A DNA stretch of 64,000 bases from Stromatinia cepivora (GCA_014898415.1 RCTD01000030.1:1-64000), one strand, 5' to 3'; shown: positions 10,985-24,475, counted from the first letter of the stretch. Numbers and translations: made by a program. The notes: generated by a model not told the origin, from the letters alone.

Positions 10985-11428
10985 GGTTTAAATAGAATAA
11001 TAGAAGGGGATAATAAAATAATATCGAAGTTTTCCAAACACAAAGTAGATAATCCTTAACAATAAATCCTTAATACAATATTATTATAGAATATTTATAT
11101 CTTCAATCTCGAGAAATTCAAGTAAAAAATTGAGATTGATAGATTTTTTTATATTTATGAAAAGCTAGGGTCTGAATTTACTTTAATTAATGAAACAAAA
11201 GAAACAATAAAGATAACTAAATTGAAATTAGATAAGATATATAAATCGATAAAAGAAGTATTGATGAATTGGATATTCCAAAAAGAAATAGAAATTGATT
11301 TATTGATAAAGAATTATAATTTGGAGATCAAATTTGCTATATAATAAAGGATCAATATAAGATTTGATCTAATTAATAAGATAGTTGAGAAACTTCGATC
11401 CGAGAATCCTGATATGGAAATTGATTAA
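10985..11428 (+). pseudogene. Gene H: decayed ~150-aa protein, unknown family
   Basis: A plus-strand frame from about 10,985 to the TAA at 11,426-11,428 is broken only by TAA/TAG codons (a cluster near 11,060-11,090, 11,123-11,125 and a TAA-TAA pair near 11,341-11,346). The sequence between is protein-like and charged, for example YEKLGSEFTLINETKETIK and KLRSENPDMEID at the end. It shares the stop pattern and composition of genes A-G and is probably the last member of that cluster. Start uncertain; no family recognised. Confidence 0.5.
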
Positions 11429-12530
11429 AGTGAATAATTATAATAATTTTATTTAAAAAATAATTAACCGAAAAAATCCAATACAATCAGATTTTTAACA
11501 ACAAATGATATTATTACATCAAATGATTTGTATTATTCAGATAATATTATTATATTATTTAATTCCATTATATAAAAAATATTAGAATATACAAATTCTA
11601 ATTATAGATCTAACTAAATAATTAAATATATCCAAATATGATTCTTTATTTCTATCATATTTTTTGATTACTTTTATATCACTTTTCTTTGATATTTAAT
11701 CTATATCTTATATAATGAATAAATTCATTATTTTATAATCAATTCTTAAAGTATTATACTTCAGTTATTTCTTTTTATAAATATAATCAAATAATCAATT
11801 TATATTAAAATAATAATCAAAAAAGCAATCTATACTATAATAAAGTTTATAATACTTTTATTAATATTAACAAAAGAGATCCCATTATTATTCTTACTTT
11901 TTTGAATAATATAATAGAAATAGAGATTTTAATATAATTGATTCTTTTAAAATGTTCTATTATAATCTAAATAACATTAAGGATCTCAATAATTTAATTA
12001 TAATTTAAAAGAATCTTTATATTATCGATCAATATCTACAAGAATAAATTATATATAAATTACTCATAATCTATAAATATTTACAAATAATCTATTTTAT
12101 AAATTATTTATTGAAGAATCTATTTATTTTATAAATTATCTATTGAAATTTTAAAATAATTCAATTTGCAACTAAATATCTATAAATTATTTATAGATTA
12201 TTTGTTTATTTATAAATTATTTATCTATTTATAAATTAATGAATTATTTGAATCCCTATATTATTAGAATTAAATAAATGATTTATAATATTAAAACTCT
12301 AATTAAAAAGTAATAATATTAATCTTTATATTATAATATTATTATTCCCTAAAATATACTTTAAAATCTTTATTTATTAAATTTAATACCTTATATTATT
12401 AAAATTAAATAAAGGATTTATAATTTATAAAAAACAATTATCAAATTAATAATATTAAAGTTTTAATCAAAAAGTATTAAGGAATTCTATAATATTTCAT
12501 TTTAATATTCTATATTATATATATTAATTT
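11429..12530. other. AT-rich spacer with a repeated module
   Basis: No gene seen. From about 12,060 there are loose tandem copies of an ATAAATTATTTAT-like unit. From about 12,250 to 12,530 there is a two-unit module (TATATTATTAGAATTAAATA ... TCAAAAAGTATTA) that recurs at 36,776-37,040. Confidence 0.5.
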
Positions 12531-12638
12531 TGTTAACTTTTGGTATAGGAAATAATAATATTATTGATTATATAAATTGAATTAAGGATTTATTATTTTA
12601 ATAAAAATAGAATTGAGATTATTCCCAAATATAATTTG
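12531..12638 (-). repeat. First part of the split LTR of copia element 2
   Basis: Begins TGTTAACTTTTGGTATAGG and stops abruptly at 12,638, where element 1 starts. Its missing 58 bp lie on the far side of element 1 at 18,126-18,183. ATTTG (12,634-12,638) and GTTTG (18,121-18,125) are the target-site duplication, differing by one G-to-A change. Confidence 0.85.
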
Positions 12639-12804
12639 TATTAACTTTTGATATAAAAAATAATAATATTATTGATTATATAAATTAAATTAAAAATCTA
12701 TAATTCTAATAAAAATAGAATTAAGATTATCCCCAAATATAATCTATATATTATTATAATCTTATAATTTCAATTCTAATTTTATAATGATTTTATTTTT
12801 AATA
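12639..12804 (-). repeat. 3' LTR of copia element 1
   Basis: 166 bp. Starts TATTAAC (RIP form of TGTTAAC) and ends TTTTTAATA, equivalent to TTCCAACA in the better preserved copy. It differs from the 17,955 copy almost only by transitions. Confidence 0.85.
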
Positions 12805-12829
12805 CTCCCTTATTGAAGATATTCTATTC

Positions 12830-15800
12830 AATTTTTTTAAATTATTAATCCTAACATTTTCTTAAACCTTTTGAAAACAATCCTTACATAAAACTTCATT
12901 ATTCTATCAACAATTATATTATATATATTAATATAATTAATAACGATTTTCTTCTTTTCTATTAAATCCCTAATAAAATAATAATTAATATTTATATATT
13001 TAAATCATTTATACAAATATAAATTCTTAATTAAAGCTAAAACACCTTGATTATCATCAAACATCTGAATTATATTTCCATTCTTTCTAATATAATTTGA
13101 TCTGAATAAATCTTTAAACATTTATACAACCCATCTCCCTTATTTGATGAACATTACCATCACAATATATTCTGATTCTATATTAAAAATAACCACAAAT
13201 ACTTATTTCTTACTAACCCACAATATAAAACCTCTATAAAATATCACAACTCCCCCTGAAACACTTTTCCGATCATATTTATCATTAGTTTAATCTATAT
13301 CTATATATACCTTTATTATATTATCAAATATATTATATTCTTTACAAATATCAAATTATACTTCTTTTAATCCAAACTATAACTTTTGTTTGATTATTGA
13401 TCATAAATATCGTATCAGATTCTTCAAAACTATAATATAATGTTTTATTGATTTTATTATAAATTATGAAAGTCTTCCAATTGAAAACATTATATCTAAT
13501 CAAATATATATCATTAAATAAATCACATTTTCTATTTGTTATTAATATTCGTTCATATCTACTAATTCATCATTATCAATTACTAATCGAAGATAAGTAT
13601 AATCCATTATTAATAATTTCTTAACTTGATATTATTCATATATAATATTATATTTGGTTAATATAATATCGAGATATTCTTTTTGATTTATAATTAATAT
13701 ATACACTTTTCTATTACAAATAACTTTAACATTTAAGATTTTATTAATCTCCTTTAGATTCTTGATATTAAAATAGATCGATAACTTTTTATCAAATCAA
13801 ATGATTTATAATAATATATACAATGTAATAATGATATCGTCGATATATATTAATAATATTATATTATAGTTTTTAGATATATATAGATATAGGTCCATCA
13901 AACTTTATACAAAACCTATATCTAAAAGTTCTTTTTTCAATAATAAACTTTAGTCCTTTTTAGTTTGTTTTAATTTATATAGATCTTATAGAATTTATAG
14001 TATATATCCTTTTTTGATTTTGATATTTTAGAATAATTTGAAGTAGATCTTTTTCTTCAAATATGATTTGATAAAGGCGTTTTTGATATCGAAATATAAG
14101 TATTTCAAATTTTCCTTTGTAATAATAATTAGAAATAATCTGAGTGTATCTAGTTTTATTATTGATATAAATATTTCGTTATAATTCTTTCCTAATATTT
14201 AATTAAATCTTTAAATTATTAATTTTATTTTGAATTATTCTATTTTGTTATCCTTAATTTTAATTATAAATATCTATTTCATCAAAACTAGATTATTTCT
14301 TTTAAAGAGTATATATTCTTTCCAAATATTATTTTGAATTAAAAATATAATTTCTTTTTGAATAGTTTTCTTTCATTTTTTAGAATATTCTTGATTCAAT
14401 ATTGCTTTTTTATAAATTCTTAATATTTTGATTTTTAGAACTTTTTCAGCCGGATATATTACATCTTTTATATTATCTACATTTATCAACGAAATTATAA
14501 AATCTGAAACAATTTTATCTTTGATATAAAAATCTATTTTATAAATAATTAGAATTATAATTATAATATATTTTACACTTTCTTGAATTTTAGTTTATAT
14601 AGATATTACAATCAATACCCTTATAATCTTATTTTCCCATTCTTTTTCAAGATTTTATTTCATATCTTTTTTCTATTTTTGTATTAGATATTTTGGGGAT
14701 TTGTCTTCAAGATTTATTTCATCTTTTTATTCGATCTCAAATAATTATAAATTTACTTCGCTTTTTAATTTTATTGAAATAAATTTGTTAACAAAATTTA
14801 AAACGATTTTAAATTTTATTTTTAATATAGATTTAGGGTTTACAAAAGTTGATTTTTAAATTAAACTCTTTAAAATGATAAATTCAATATTTAAAGTATC
14901 TTTAAAAAAAGATTCTTGATTTGTTTTCTGGATATTACTATTTTTATTTTCATTGTATATTAATATTAATATATCTAATTTATCTGATTTCAATTCGATA
15001 ATTAGAATACTTAATACAATTACTAAACTCGGTATAATATCTACTAAAGAAAATATTTAAAATAAAAATGATATAGATATCACATTTGATATTAAAGATA
15101 AAAAAAATACTTTGTTTATTATTGATTTATTATAAAATTTTCGATCTAATTTTATATTCTTTATTCTTTATAAGTCTAATTTATAATTTCTTAATTTAAG
15201 ATCTAAATCTCCTTCTCGATAAGATTCATTTATAATTATTCTATTTAATCAAAATATATAATCTAATTCTAAAGAATATACTTTAATATATTTATTTATA
15301 ACTTTTAAATACCTTAAAAATATATCGACTCTCGAAATATCCTACAATTTATTATATCTCTATTCTTTTGGAATAATTTTGGGATTAATATAAATATAAT
15401 ATTTATTCCTTTAGATTTTGTATATCTTTATATTTAATATTATATTTATAAAAGTTTTTATAAAGGATCGATTTATTTTATTTATATCAAAACCAATATT
15501 AATATAATTTCTAATATAAATATTGTACTTTACAATTTCATCCCAAAATTCTAATAATAATCCAGTTTCTTTTAGTATTACTTTTATATCTATTTTTACA
15601 ATCCTTATATTTTGTTTTACAAATCCGTTTTGATATAAAAAAACAATTATTATAATTTCGGATTATATACCCAATAACTATTTATAAATAATTTATAGGA
15701 ATTCCGATATATTATCAATTTTGATTACAATGATCTTTTCTTTAGTAATTAATTCCATTTCCTTTTTTCAAATTTTCAATATTTGAATTGTATTGTTTTT

Positions 15801-16660
15801 TTGTTTAAATAATATAATCCAATTTACTTTTATACAATTATTAATGATTAATATAAAATAATGATTCCCTCAAATCGATTTTGGGAATAATTCTGTAATA
15901 TCGAAATATATAAATTCGAATCTCTTTGATTTATATAAACTCAATTGTTTTAGAATACAATTGATTATTTTGGTGAATATATATACTTCATAGATATCTA
16001 ATTCAATTAGAATCTTTATCAATTTGATTATATTAAATACCTTATATAAATTCTTAATTTTGTTTGGACCTAAATAATTGAATTTTTGATATTATAATAA
16101 ATATCTCTTTTTCTCCTTAAATATTAATTCATTATTGATACTTTTAATACTATCGATTATCTTTAAAAAGAAATCTTTTTCCTAATCATTTTGATATATA
16201 TTAAAACAAAGAATTATATTCTTATATCCTTTAATTATATATGAAATTATATATATTCCGTTTTATATTTTAATATAAATAACTTTTTTATTATCCTTTT
16301 TGAAATATATATAATAAAAATTGAATTCTTTTTGTAATCCTATTTTATAGATTCTTTTTTCTAATAATAAGTTTACTCCTAACCCTAATACATATAATAC
16401 ATTTAAAAATAACATTTTAAAATCATCTTTATATATTATATCCATTAAACTTTAATAATAATAATATATCATTCCCCCATCAACCTTTATTCTTTATTTA
16501 ATAATAAATTTTATTGATCTAAATAATAAAAATTAATTAAATATATATAAAGAAACATTTATATCAGTATATTATTTGTTAAGAGAAGTTTTATTAATAA
16601 TTTCCTTTATCAAATTACAATCTTCCTTTATTATATCTTCAATATCGGAATCTGATTTAG
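12830..16660 (-). pseudogene. Copia Pol polyprotein remnant of element 1
   Basis: Reading leftward: the gag-pre-integrase motif with LYVLGLGVNLL at 16,445-16,263; integrase (about 16,100-15,300); a low-complexity linker; then RT (about 14,450-13,300) with FDIKNAF and YIDD; then RNase H to about 12,830. The domain order PR/gag-pre-integrase, INT, RT, RH is specific for Ty1/copia. Stops at former Gln and Trp codons occur throughout. The longest surviving open piece is only 60 codons (16,263-16,445). Confidence 0.85.
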
Positions 16661-17954
16661 AGATATTATTAATAAAGTATACTTGATCTTTCTTATTGAA
16701 ATAAATCTTCTTCGGATTCGATAATTTTTTTTTTCTTTAATGATAAAAATAATTATAAAAGAGTTTGCTGATTCATATTAAATACAAACAATCTCGTATA
16801 TAATAATCTTTCTTTTAATATAAATCACAAATATTATTTAGGATTTCGAAATTTGATTTTTGATATCGAAAAATATACCTAAATCTTTTTACAATTTGTA
16901 TTAATTTTGATTTATTTTTAAAACAAAGTTTTTTAATTTATAAATGCTTGATTTTATTATTGATATTAAGATTGATTTGGATATCCAATATATCCATTAT
17001 TCCTTAATAATCGATTGAAAGATTATATATTAAAACCAAGAATAAAATAATATCTTGATATATTAATCGACAACTTTTATTTATAACTCCTAATTTCCTT
17101 TTATACTTTTTTAATTTATCTTAAATTTCAATAATAATTATATCGGAATAAATATTGGATTGGAATTTGAAGTTTTGGATTATCATTATATATATATTGA
17201 TTATGATTATATTAATTCTAGTATATTTTGATTTAAAATATCTTCAGAATATATATATTGTTGAATATTCATCGATAAAGGTTTCATTATTATCATTAAG
17301 TATTATATAAATATACAATAATATATTCGCTTTGTTCTTTAAATATTCCGATTTCAATTTGATATTGTAATATATATGATTATTGATCTTATAAATAGAT
17401 ATTATATTGGATCCTGCAATCTACATATATTCGTTTAATATTTAATCAATTATATAAAACTATCTTTTCTTTTTCAATTATATCTTTGTTTATTTGAATC
17501 ATTATTTATAATTATTTTGATCGAATTTCAAAGGATTATTTGATTTCGATATTGTAAAAGTTTTTTGTTATTTAATGGGTATCAAAGATAGTCTTCAGAT
17601 TTTTAAAACGATCTTAAAAAAAAAGTATATAACAAATAAATTCAAAATAATAAAGAAATATAAAAATAAAACAATAAAAGAATTTGTAAGATTGTATTAT
17701 AATATATTTTTTTGTAGTTATATGAACTTGTTTTTTGTTTTTATTATAATTCTGTATTAATATTATATAGACTACTTTCCATTCTGATCTATAATATTAT
17801 GAATTATAAATTATATTATTGTATTTCAATTTTGTTTTAATAATATTATATAAAAACTCTGATTTTTATTTTATTTTATTTCTATTAATTATATTAATTC
17901 TTTCTCGATTTGCTTTACTTTTTAATTATTACTATATAACCGGATTTCATAATT

Positions 17955-18120
17955 TGTTAACTTTTGATACAGGAAGTAATAATATTATTGATTATATAAA
18001 TTAAATTAAGGATTTATAATTCTAATAAAAATAGAATTAAAATTATCCCTAAATATAATCTGTGCATTATTATAGTCTTGTAATCTCAATTCTAATCCTA
18101 CAATAACCTTATTTCCAACA
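17955..18120 (-). repeat. 5' LTR of copia element 1
   Basis: 166 bp, TGTTAACTTTTGATACAGG at the left and TTATTTCCAACA at the right, the best preserved ends of this family. Followed by GTTTG, half of the target-site duplication. Confidence 0.85.
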
Positions 18121-18125
18121 GTTTG

Positions 18126-18183
18126 TATATTATTATAATCATATAATTTCAATTCTAATTTTATAATAGCTTTATTTTCAATA
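18126..18183 (-). repeat. Second part of the split LTR of copia element 2
   Basis: 58 bp that complete the LTR begun at 12,531-12,638. Ends TTTTCAATA (equivalent to TTCCAACA), and the internal region of element 2 follows directly. Confidence 0.8.
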
Positions 18184-18189
18184 TTTCTT

Positions 18190-21100
18190 TATTAAGATTA
18201 TTCTATTCGATTCTTTTAAATTATTAATCTTAACATTTTCTTGAATTTTTTGAAAGCAATCCTTGTATAAAGTTTTGTTATTTTGTTGGTAATTATATTA
18301 TATATATTGATATAATTAATAGCGATTTTTTTTTTTTTGTTAAATCTTTAATGAAATAATAATTGATATTTATATATTTGAATTGTTTATATAAATATAG
18401 ATTTTTGATTAAAGCTAAAATGTTTTAATTGTTATTAAGTATTTGAATTGTATTTTTGTTTTTTTCAATATAATTTGATTTGAATAAATTTTTGAGTATT
18501 TGTATAATCTATTTTCTTTATTTGATGAATATTATTATTATAATATATTTTGATTTCGTATTAAAGATAATTATAGATATTTGTTTTTTGTTAATTTATA
18601 ATATAAGGTTTTTATAGAATATTATAATTCTTTTTGAAATATTTTTCTGGTTATATTTATTATTAGTTTAATTTATATCTATATATATTTTTATTATATT
18701 ATTAAATATATTATATTTTTTATAGATATTAGATTATATTCTTTTTAATCTGAATTATAGTTTTTGTTTGATTGTTGATTGTAGATATTATATTAGATTT
18801 TTTAAAATTATAATATAATATTTTATTGATTTTGTTATAAATTGTAAAAATCTTTCAATTAAGAATATTATATTTGATTGAGTATATATTATTAAATGGA
18901 TTATATTTTCTATTTATTATTTATATTCGTTTATATTTATTAGTTCATTATTGTTGATTATTGGTTAGAGATGAGTATAATCTATTATTGGTAATTTCTT
19001 GATTTGATATTGTTTATATATAATATTATATTTGATTAGTATAATATTGAAATATTCTTTTTGATGTTAAAATGAATTGATAATTTTTCATTGAATTAAA
19101 TGATTTGTAATGATATATATAATATAATAATGATATCATCGATATATATCAATAATATTATATTATAGTTTTTGAATATATACAAATATGAATCTGTCAA
19201 ATTTTATATAAAGTTTATATTTAAAAGCTTTTTCTTCAATAATGAATTTCAGTTTTTTTCAGTTTATTTCAAATTATATAAACTTTATAGGATTTGTAGT
19301 ATATATCCCTTTTCGATTTTGATATTTTGGAATAGTTCGAGATAGATCTTTTCTTTTAAATATAATTCAATAAAGGTATTTTTGATATCGAAATATAAAT
19401 ATTCCAAATTTTCTTTTGTAATAATAATTAGGAATGATTTGAATGTATTTAATTTTATTATTGATATAAATGTTTCGTTGTAATTTTTTTTTAATATTTG
19501 ATTGAATTTTTGAATTATTAATTTTGTTTTGAATTGTTTTATTTTGTTATCTTTTATTTTAATTGTAAATATCTATTTCATTGAAATTAGATTATTTTCT
19601 TTAAAAAGTATATATTCTTTTTAAATACTATTTTGAATTGAAGATATAATTTCCTTTTGGGTGGCTTTCTTTCATTTTTCAAAGTATTTTCGATTCGATA
19701 TTGCTTTTTTATAAGTTTTTAATATTTTGATTCCTAGAATTTCTTTAATTAAATATATTATACTTTTTATATTATTTATATTTATTAATGAAATTATAAA
19801 ATCTGAAATAATTTTGTTTTTGATATAAAAGTTTATTTTGTAAATAATTAGGATTATAATTATAATATGTTTTATATTTTCTTGAATTTTGATTTATATA
19901 GATATTATAATCAATATCTTTATAATCTTACTTTTCTATTCTTTTTTAGGATTTTGTTTTATATTTTTTTTCCGTTTTTGTATTAAATATTTTAGGGATT
20001 TGTTTTTAAGGTTCATTATATCCTTTTATTCGATTTTAAATGATTATAGATTTACTTTGCTTTTTGATTTTATTGAAAGAAATTTATTAATAAAATTTAA
20101 AACAATTTTAAATTTTATTTCCGATCCAAATTCAAAATCTGTAGAAGTTAATTTTTAAATTGGAATTTTTAAAATAATAAATTCGATATCTGAAATACCT
20201 TTAGAAAATGATTCTTGATTTGTTTTTTAAATATTACTATCTTTATTTTCATTATATATTAATATTAATATATTTAATTTATTTGGTTTCAATTCGATAA
20301 TTAAAGTATTTGGTATAATCATGAAACTTGGTATAATATCTGCTGAAGAGAATACTTTGAACGAAAATGATATAAATATTATATTTGATATTGAAAATGA
20401 AGAAAATATTTTGTTTGTTATTAATTTATTATAAGATCTTCGATTTGGTTTTACATTTTTTATTCTTCGTAAATCTGATTTACAATTTCTTAATTTAAGA
20501 TCCAAATCTTCTTTTCGATAAGATTCATTTATAATTACTCTATTTGATCGAAATATATAATTTAATTCTAAAGAATACATTTTAATATATTTATTCATAA
20601 TTTTTGAGTATTCTAAGAATATACCAATTCTCAAAATGTTCTGTAATTTATTATATCTTTACTTTTTTAGAATAATCTTAGAATTAATATAAATATAACA
20701 TTTGCTCCCTTAGATTTTGTATATCTCTATATTTAGTATTATACTTATAAAAACTTTTTTAAAAAATCGATCTATTTTATTTATATTAAAACTAATATTA
20801 ATATGATTTTTAATATAAATATTATACTCTATAATTTCGTCCCAAAATTCTAATAATAATTCAACTTCTTTTAATATTACTTTTATATTTATCTTTACAA
20901 TTTTTATATTTTATTTTACAAATCCATTTTGATATAAAAAAATAATTATTATAACTTCGGATTATATACCTAATAATTATTTACAAATAATTTGTAAAAG
21001 TTCCAATATATTGTTAATTTTCATTACAATAATCTTTTTTCTAATAACCAATTCTATTTTCTTTTTCCAAATTTTCAATATTTGAATTGTATTGTCTTTT

Positions 21101-22140
21101 TGTTTAAATAATATAATTCAATTTATTCTTATACAATTATCGATAATCAATATAAAATAATAATTCCCTTAAATCGATTTTGGGAATAATCCTACAATAT
21201 CGAAATATATAAATTCGAATTTCTTTGATTTATACAAATTCAATTACTTCGAAATACAATTGATTATTTTAATAAATATATACACTTTATAAATATTTAA
21301 TTTAATTGAGATCTTTATCAATTTAACTATATTAAATACTTTATATAGATTCTTGATCTTATCTGGATCTAAATAATTGAATCTTCGATATTATAATAGA
21401 TATCTTTTTTTCTTTTTGAATATTAATTCGTTATCAATACTTTTGATACTATTGATTATTTTTAAAGAAAAGTCTTTTTTCTGATAATTTTGATATATAT
21501 TTGAATAAAAAGTTATATTCTTGTATTTTTTAATTATATATGAAATTATATATATTTCATTTTATATTTTAATATAAATGATTTTCTTATTATCTTTTTT
21601 GAAATATATATAATAAAAATTGAATTCCTTTTGCAATTTTATTTCATAAATCCTTTTTTTTAATAATAAATTTACTTCTAATTCTGATATATATAATATA
21701 TTTGAAAATAATATCTTAGAATTATCTTTATATACTATATTTATTAAATCTTAATAATAATAATATATTATTTCTTTATTAATTTTTATTCTTCGTTTGA
21801 TAATAGGGTTTATTGATTTGAATAATGAAGATTAATCAAATATATATAAAGAAACGGTTATATTAATATATTATTTATTAAAGGAAATCTTATTAATGAT
21901 TTTTTTTGTTAAATTACAATCTTTCTTTATTATATCTTGAATATCAGAATTTAATTCAAAGATATTATTAACAAAATATATTTAATCTTTTTTATTAAAA
22001 TAAATCTTCTTTGAATTCGATAATCCTCTTTTTTTTTGATAATGAAAATAATTGTAAAGAAGTTTATTAGTTTATATTAAATATAGATAATCTTATATAT
22101 AATGATTTTCCTTTTAATATAGATCACAAATATTATTTAG
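18190..22140 (-). pseudogene. Copia Pol polyprotein remnant of element 2
   Basis: Collinear with the Pol of element 1 over its whole length. RT retains YIDD (about 19,125-19,160) but is otherwise riddled with stops. The RNase H end starts just after the split LTR, and gag-pre-integrase lies near 21,580-21,750. The two copies differ mainly by transitions, so both decayed by the same process after insertion. Confidence 0.8.
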
Positions 22141-23249
22141 GATTTCGAAATCTGATTTTTGATATTAAGAAATGTATTTAAATCTTTTCGCAATTTATAT
22201 TCGTTTTGATTTATTCTTAAAACAAAATTCTTTAATTTACAAATATTTGATTTTATTATTAATATTAAAACTAATTTGGATATTCAATATATCCATTATT
22301 TCTTAATAATCGATTAAAAAATTATATATTAAAATCAAAAACAAAATAGTATCTTAATATATTAATCAATAACTTTCGTTTGCAATTCTTAATTTCCTTT
22401 TATACTTTTTCAATTTATCCTAGATCTTGATAATAATCATATCGAAATAGATATTGGATTGAAATTTGAAGTTCTGAATTATCGTTATATATATATTAAT
22501 TATAATTATATTGATTTTAGTATATTTCGATTTAAAGTATCTTCAAAATATATATATTATTGAATATTCGTTAATAAAGATTTTATCATTATCATTAAGT
22601 ATTATATAAATATACAATAATATATTCGCTTCATCCTTTAAATATTCCGATTTCAACTCAACATTATAATATATACAACCATTGATCTCATAAGCAAATA
22701 TTATATTGAACCTTGTAATCTATATATATTCGTCTAATATTTGATCAATTATATAAAACCATCCTTTCCCTCTCAATTATATCTTCGTTTATTTAAACCA
22801 TTATTCATAATTGTTTTAATTGAACTTCGAAGAATTATTTGATTCTGATATTATAAAGATTTCTTACTATTTGATGAATATCGAAGATAATCTTCAGGTT
22901 TTTAAGATAATCTTAAAAAATATACCGCAAATAAATTCGGGATAATAAAAAAATATAAAAATAAAATAATAAGAAAATTCATAAAATCATATTATAATAT
23001 ATTTTCTTGTAATTATACGAATTTGCTTTTCACTTCTATTATAATTCTATATCGATATTATACAAACTACTCTTCATTTTAATCTATAATATTGAAAATT
23101 ATAAATTATATTATTATATTTCAACTCTATTTCAATAATACTATACAAAAACTCTAATTTTCATTCTATTTCATCTCTACTAATTATACTAATCCTTTCT
23201 CGATTTATTTTATTTTTTAATTATTATTATACAATTGGATCTTATAACC

Positions 23250-23415
23250 TATTAACTTTTGATACAGAAAGTAATAATATTATTGATTATATAAATTGAA
23301 CTAAAGATTTATAATTCTAATAAAAATAGAATTGAGATTATCCCCAAATATAATCTGTACATCATTATGATCACGTGACCTCAATTCTAATCCTATGATG
23401 ACCTTATTTCCAACA
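23250..23415 (-). repeat. 5' LTR of copia element 2
   Basis: 166 bp, from TATTAACTTTTGATACAG to TTTCCAACA. The middle keeps GATCACGTGACC, a CpG-containing stretch that is lost in most other copies, so this LTR is among the less mutated. Confidence 0.85.
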
Positions 23416-24312
23416 AATATATTTATTATCATTATAATCTTTATGGATAAGAATATCAAGATTAATAGTATTATCGATTCAGAATCGATAATTAATATAA
23501 TAAATCTGAAAATCACAAAAGAATTGAAACTCATAATATACAAATATAAAATGATAATAATTATCCCTAATAGAAATGTTATTATCTTATATAAATTGAT
23601 TGAAAATATGAAAATCAATTTTGAAGGAATTAAGAATATCATTAATATTTTTATTTTAAATAATATCAAAAACCCATTACTACTAAGGATATTATATTTG
23701 TTTATAAAAAAAATCGATTTTGAATATAAAGAAGATAAATAGATTATATAAATTATTAATAATAATAATATTAATAAAATTAATTATTAAATAATTAAAT
23801 CAAAATACAAAATAGATATTATAAAGATTAATTTCGAAAAACCAAAAAAAGAATAAATAATACAAATCCTAAGAATTATACCAATGATTTCCTAAAAGTC
23901 CTAAATATTATTAAGAATGAAAAGAAATTTGAAGAATTCATTAAAAACCATTTCCCAGAACTTTTGATTAGTATCCCAAATTTTAAGATAATTTTAAATT
24001 CTGTAGGATTTAATATTGATATTATTTGAATTGATTTTGATTTTGATATCGAAGATATATTTGATAATATTGAGAACTCAAAATTAAAGGGATTTCAGGA
24101 ATACTTTATTATTAATAATATTCATTTCGATTTAGAAGAACTTAGAATAAAAAATAATATTTAAAAGAAATTAATTGATATCAAATCCGAAATTCTTATT
24201 TCAATTAATAATATATATAAAAAAAAAAAGATAAAATAAAATTCTCAAATAAAATAAAATATATCGATAAAGAGATTCCAAAAGATAACCCTAATTAATT
24301 AAAATTGAAATA
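23416..24312 (+). pseudogene. Gene-like remnant between two LTR elements
   Basis: Two plus-strand segments are protein-like. 23,440-23,742 is open for about 100 codons (with KLIENMKINFEGIKNIINIF), ending TAG. 23,865-24,240 in another frame reads NYTNDFLKVLNIIKNEKKFE and FDFDIEDIFDNIENSKLKGF and is broken by only two or three TGA/TAA codons. Both are acidic/Lys-rich and helical. They resemble the decay level of genes A-H more than that of the copia elements. Could be one gene with a frameshift, or a Gag of an unrecognised element. Family unknown. Confidence 0.4.
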
Positions 24313-24475
24313 TATTGGATTTTGGATTATACTGTATATCTAAGTATAGGACTATACTATAATGGGATTAGTCTGTATATGATTCTACTAAATCATACAA
24401 TCTGTATAATAGCTTTTAATTAGATAATTTTAGAATAATAAAACTTTTCTATTTATTTAATATGATTTATTAATA
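24313..24475 (+). repeat. Left LTR of the 2.4-kb element
   Basis: 163 bp, less mutated than its partner; differences between the two are almost all transitions. Confidence 0.7.

Larger units (their letters stand above)
12639..18120 (-). mobile_element. Ty1/copia element 1 (family A), full length, RIP-decayed
   Basis: A 5,482-bp element with two 166-bp LTRs (12,639-12,804 and 17,955-18,120), inserted inside an LTR of element 2. Coding order on the minus strand is gag (about 17,600-16,660), gag-pre-integrase (16,445-16,263), integrase, RT and RNase H. RT shows YIDD near 13,830-13,865 and the FDIKNAF motif upstream, both diagnostic of copia Pol. The sequence directly inside the right (5') LTR reads AATTATGAAATCCGG on the element strand. 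That is complementary to a TCATAA-containing tRNA segment and suggests priming by a half-molecule of initiator tRNA-Met. Dense TAA/TAG/TGA stops make it non-functional. Confidence 0.9.
12531..23415 (-). mobile_element. Ty1/copia element 2 (family A), split by element 1
   Basis: The left LTR is in two pieces, 12,531-12,638 and 18,126-18,183 (108 + 58 = 166 bp). The right LTR is 23,250-23,415 (166 bp, ending CCAACA). Between 18,184 and 23,249 the minus strand reads Gag and Pol in the same order as element 1, with RT containing an intact YIDD near 19,125-19,160. Without the insertion the element is about 5.4 kb, close to element 1. The host flanks (AATTT left, AATAT right) do not form a clean target-site duplication. 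Stops and transitions are everywhere, as expected for RIP. Confidence 0.85.

Noticed and set aside
1..11428. Alternative genetic code with TAA/TAG as Gln for this organism
   Set aside because: TGA also interrupts at Trp/Arg-like positions, Gly-to-Asn/Lys changes occur in TLH, and paired LTRs differ by C/T and G/A transitions, all explained by RIP.
17575..17760. 61-codon plus-strand frame
   Set aside because: It lies antisense to copia Gag of element 1, near its 5' LTR; low-complexity Lys/Ile composition of AT-rich DNA.
23395..23742. Single 115-codon gene beginning at 23,395
   Set aside because: The first codons lie inside the copia LTR (to 23,415); only the part after that can belong to the remnant described.
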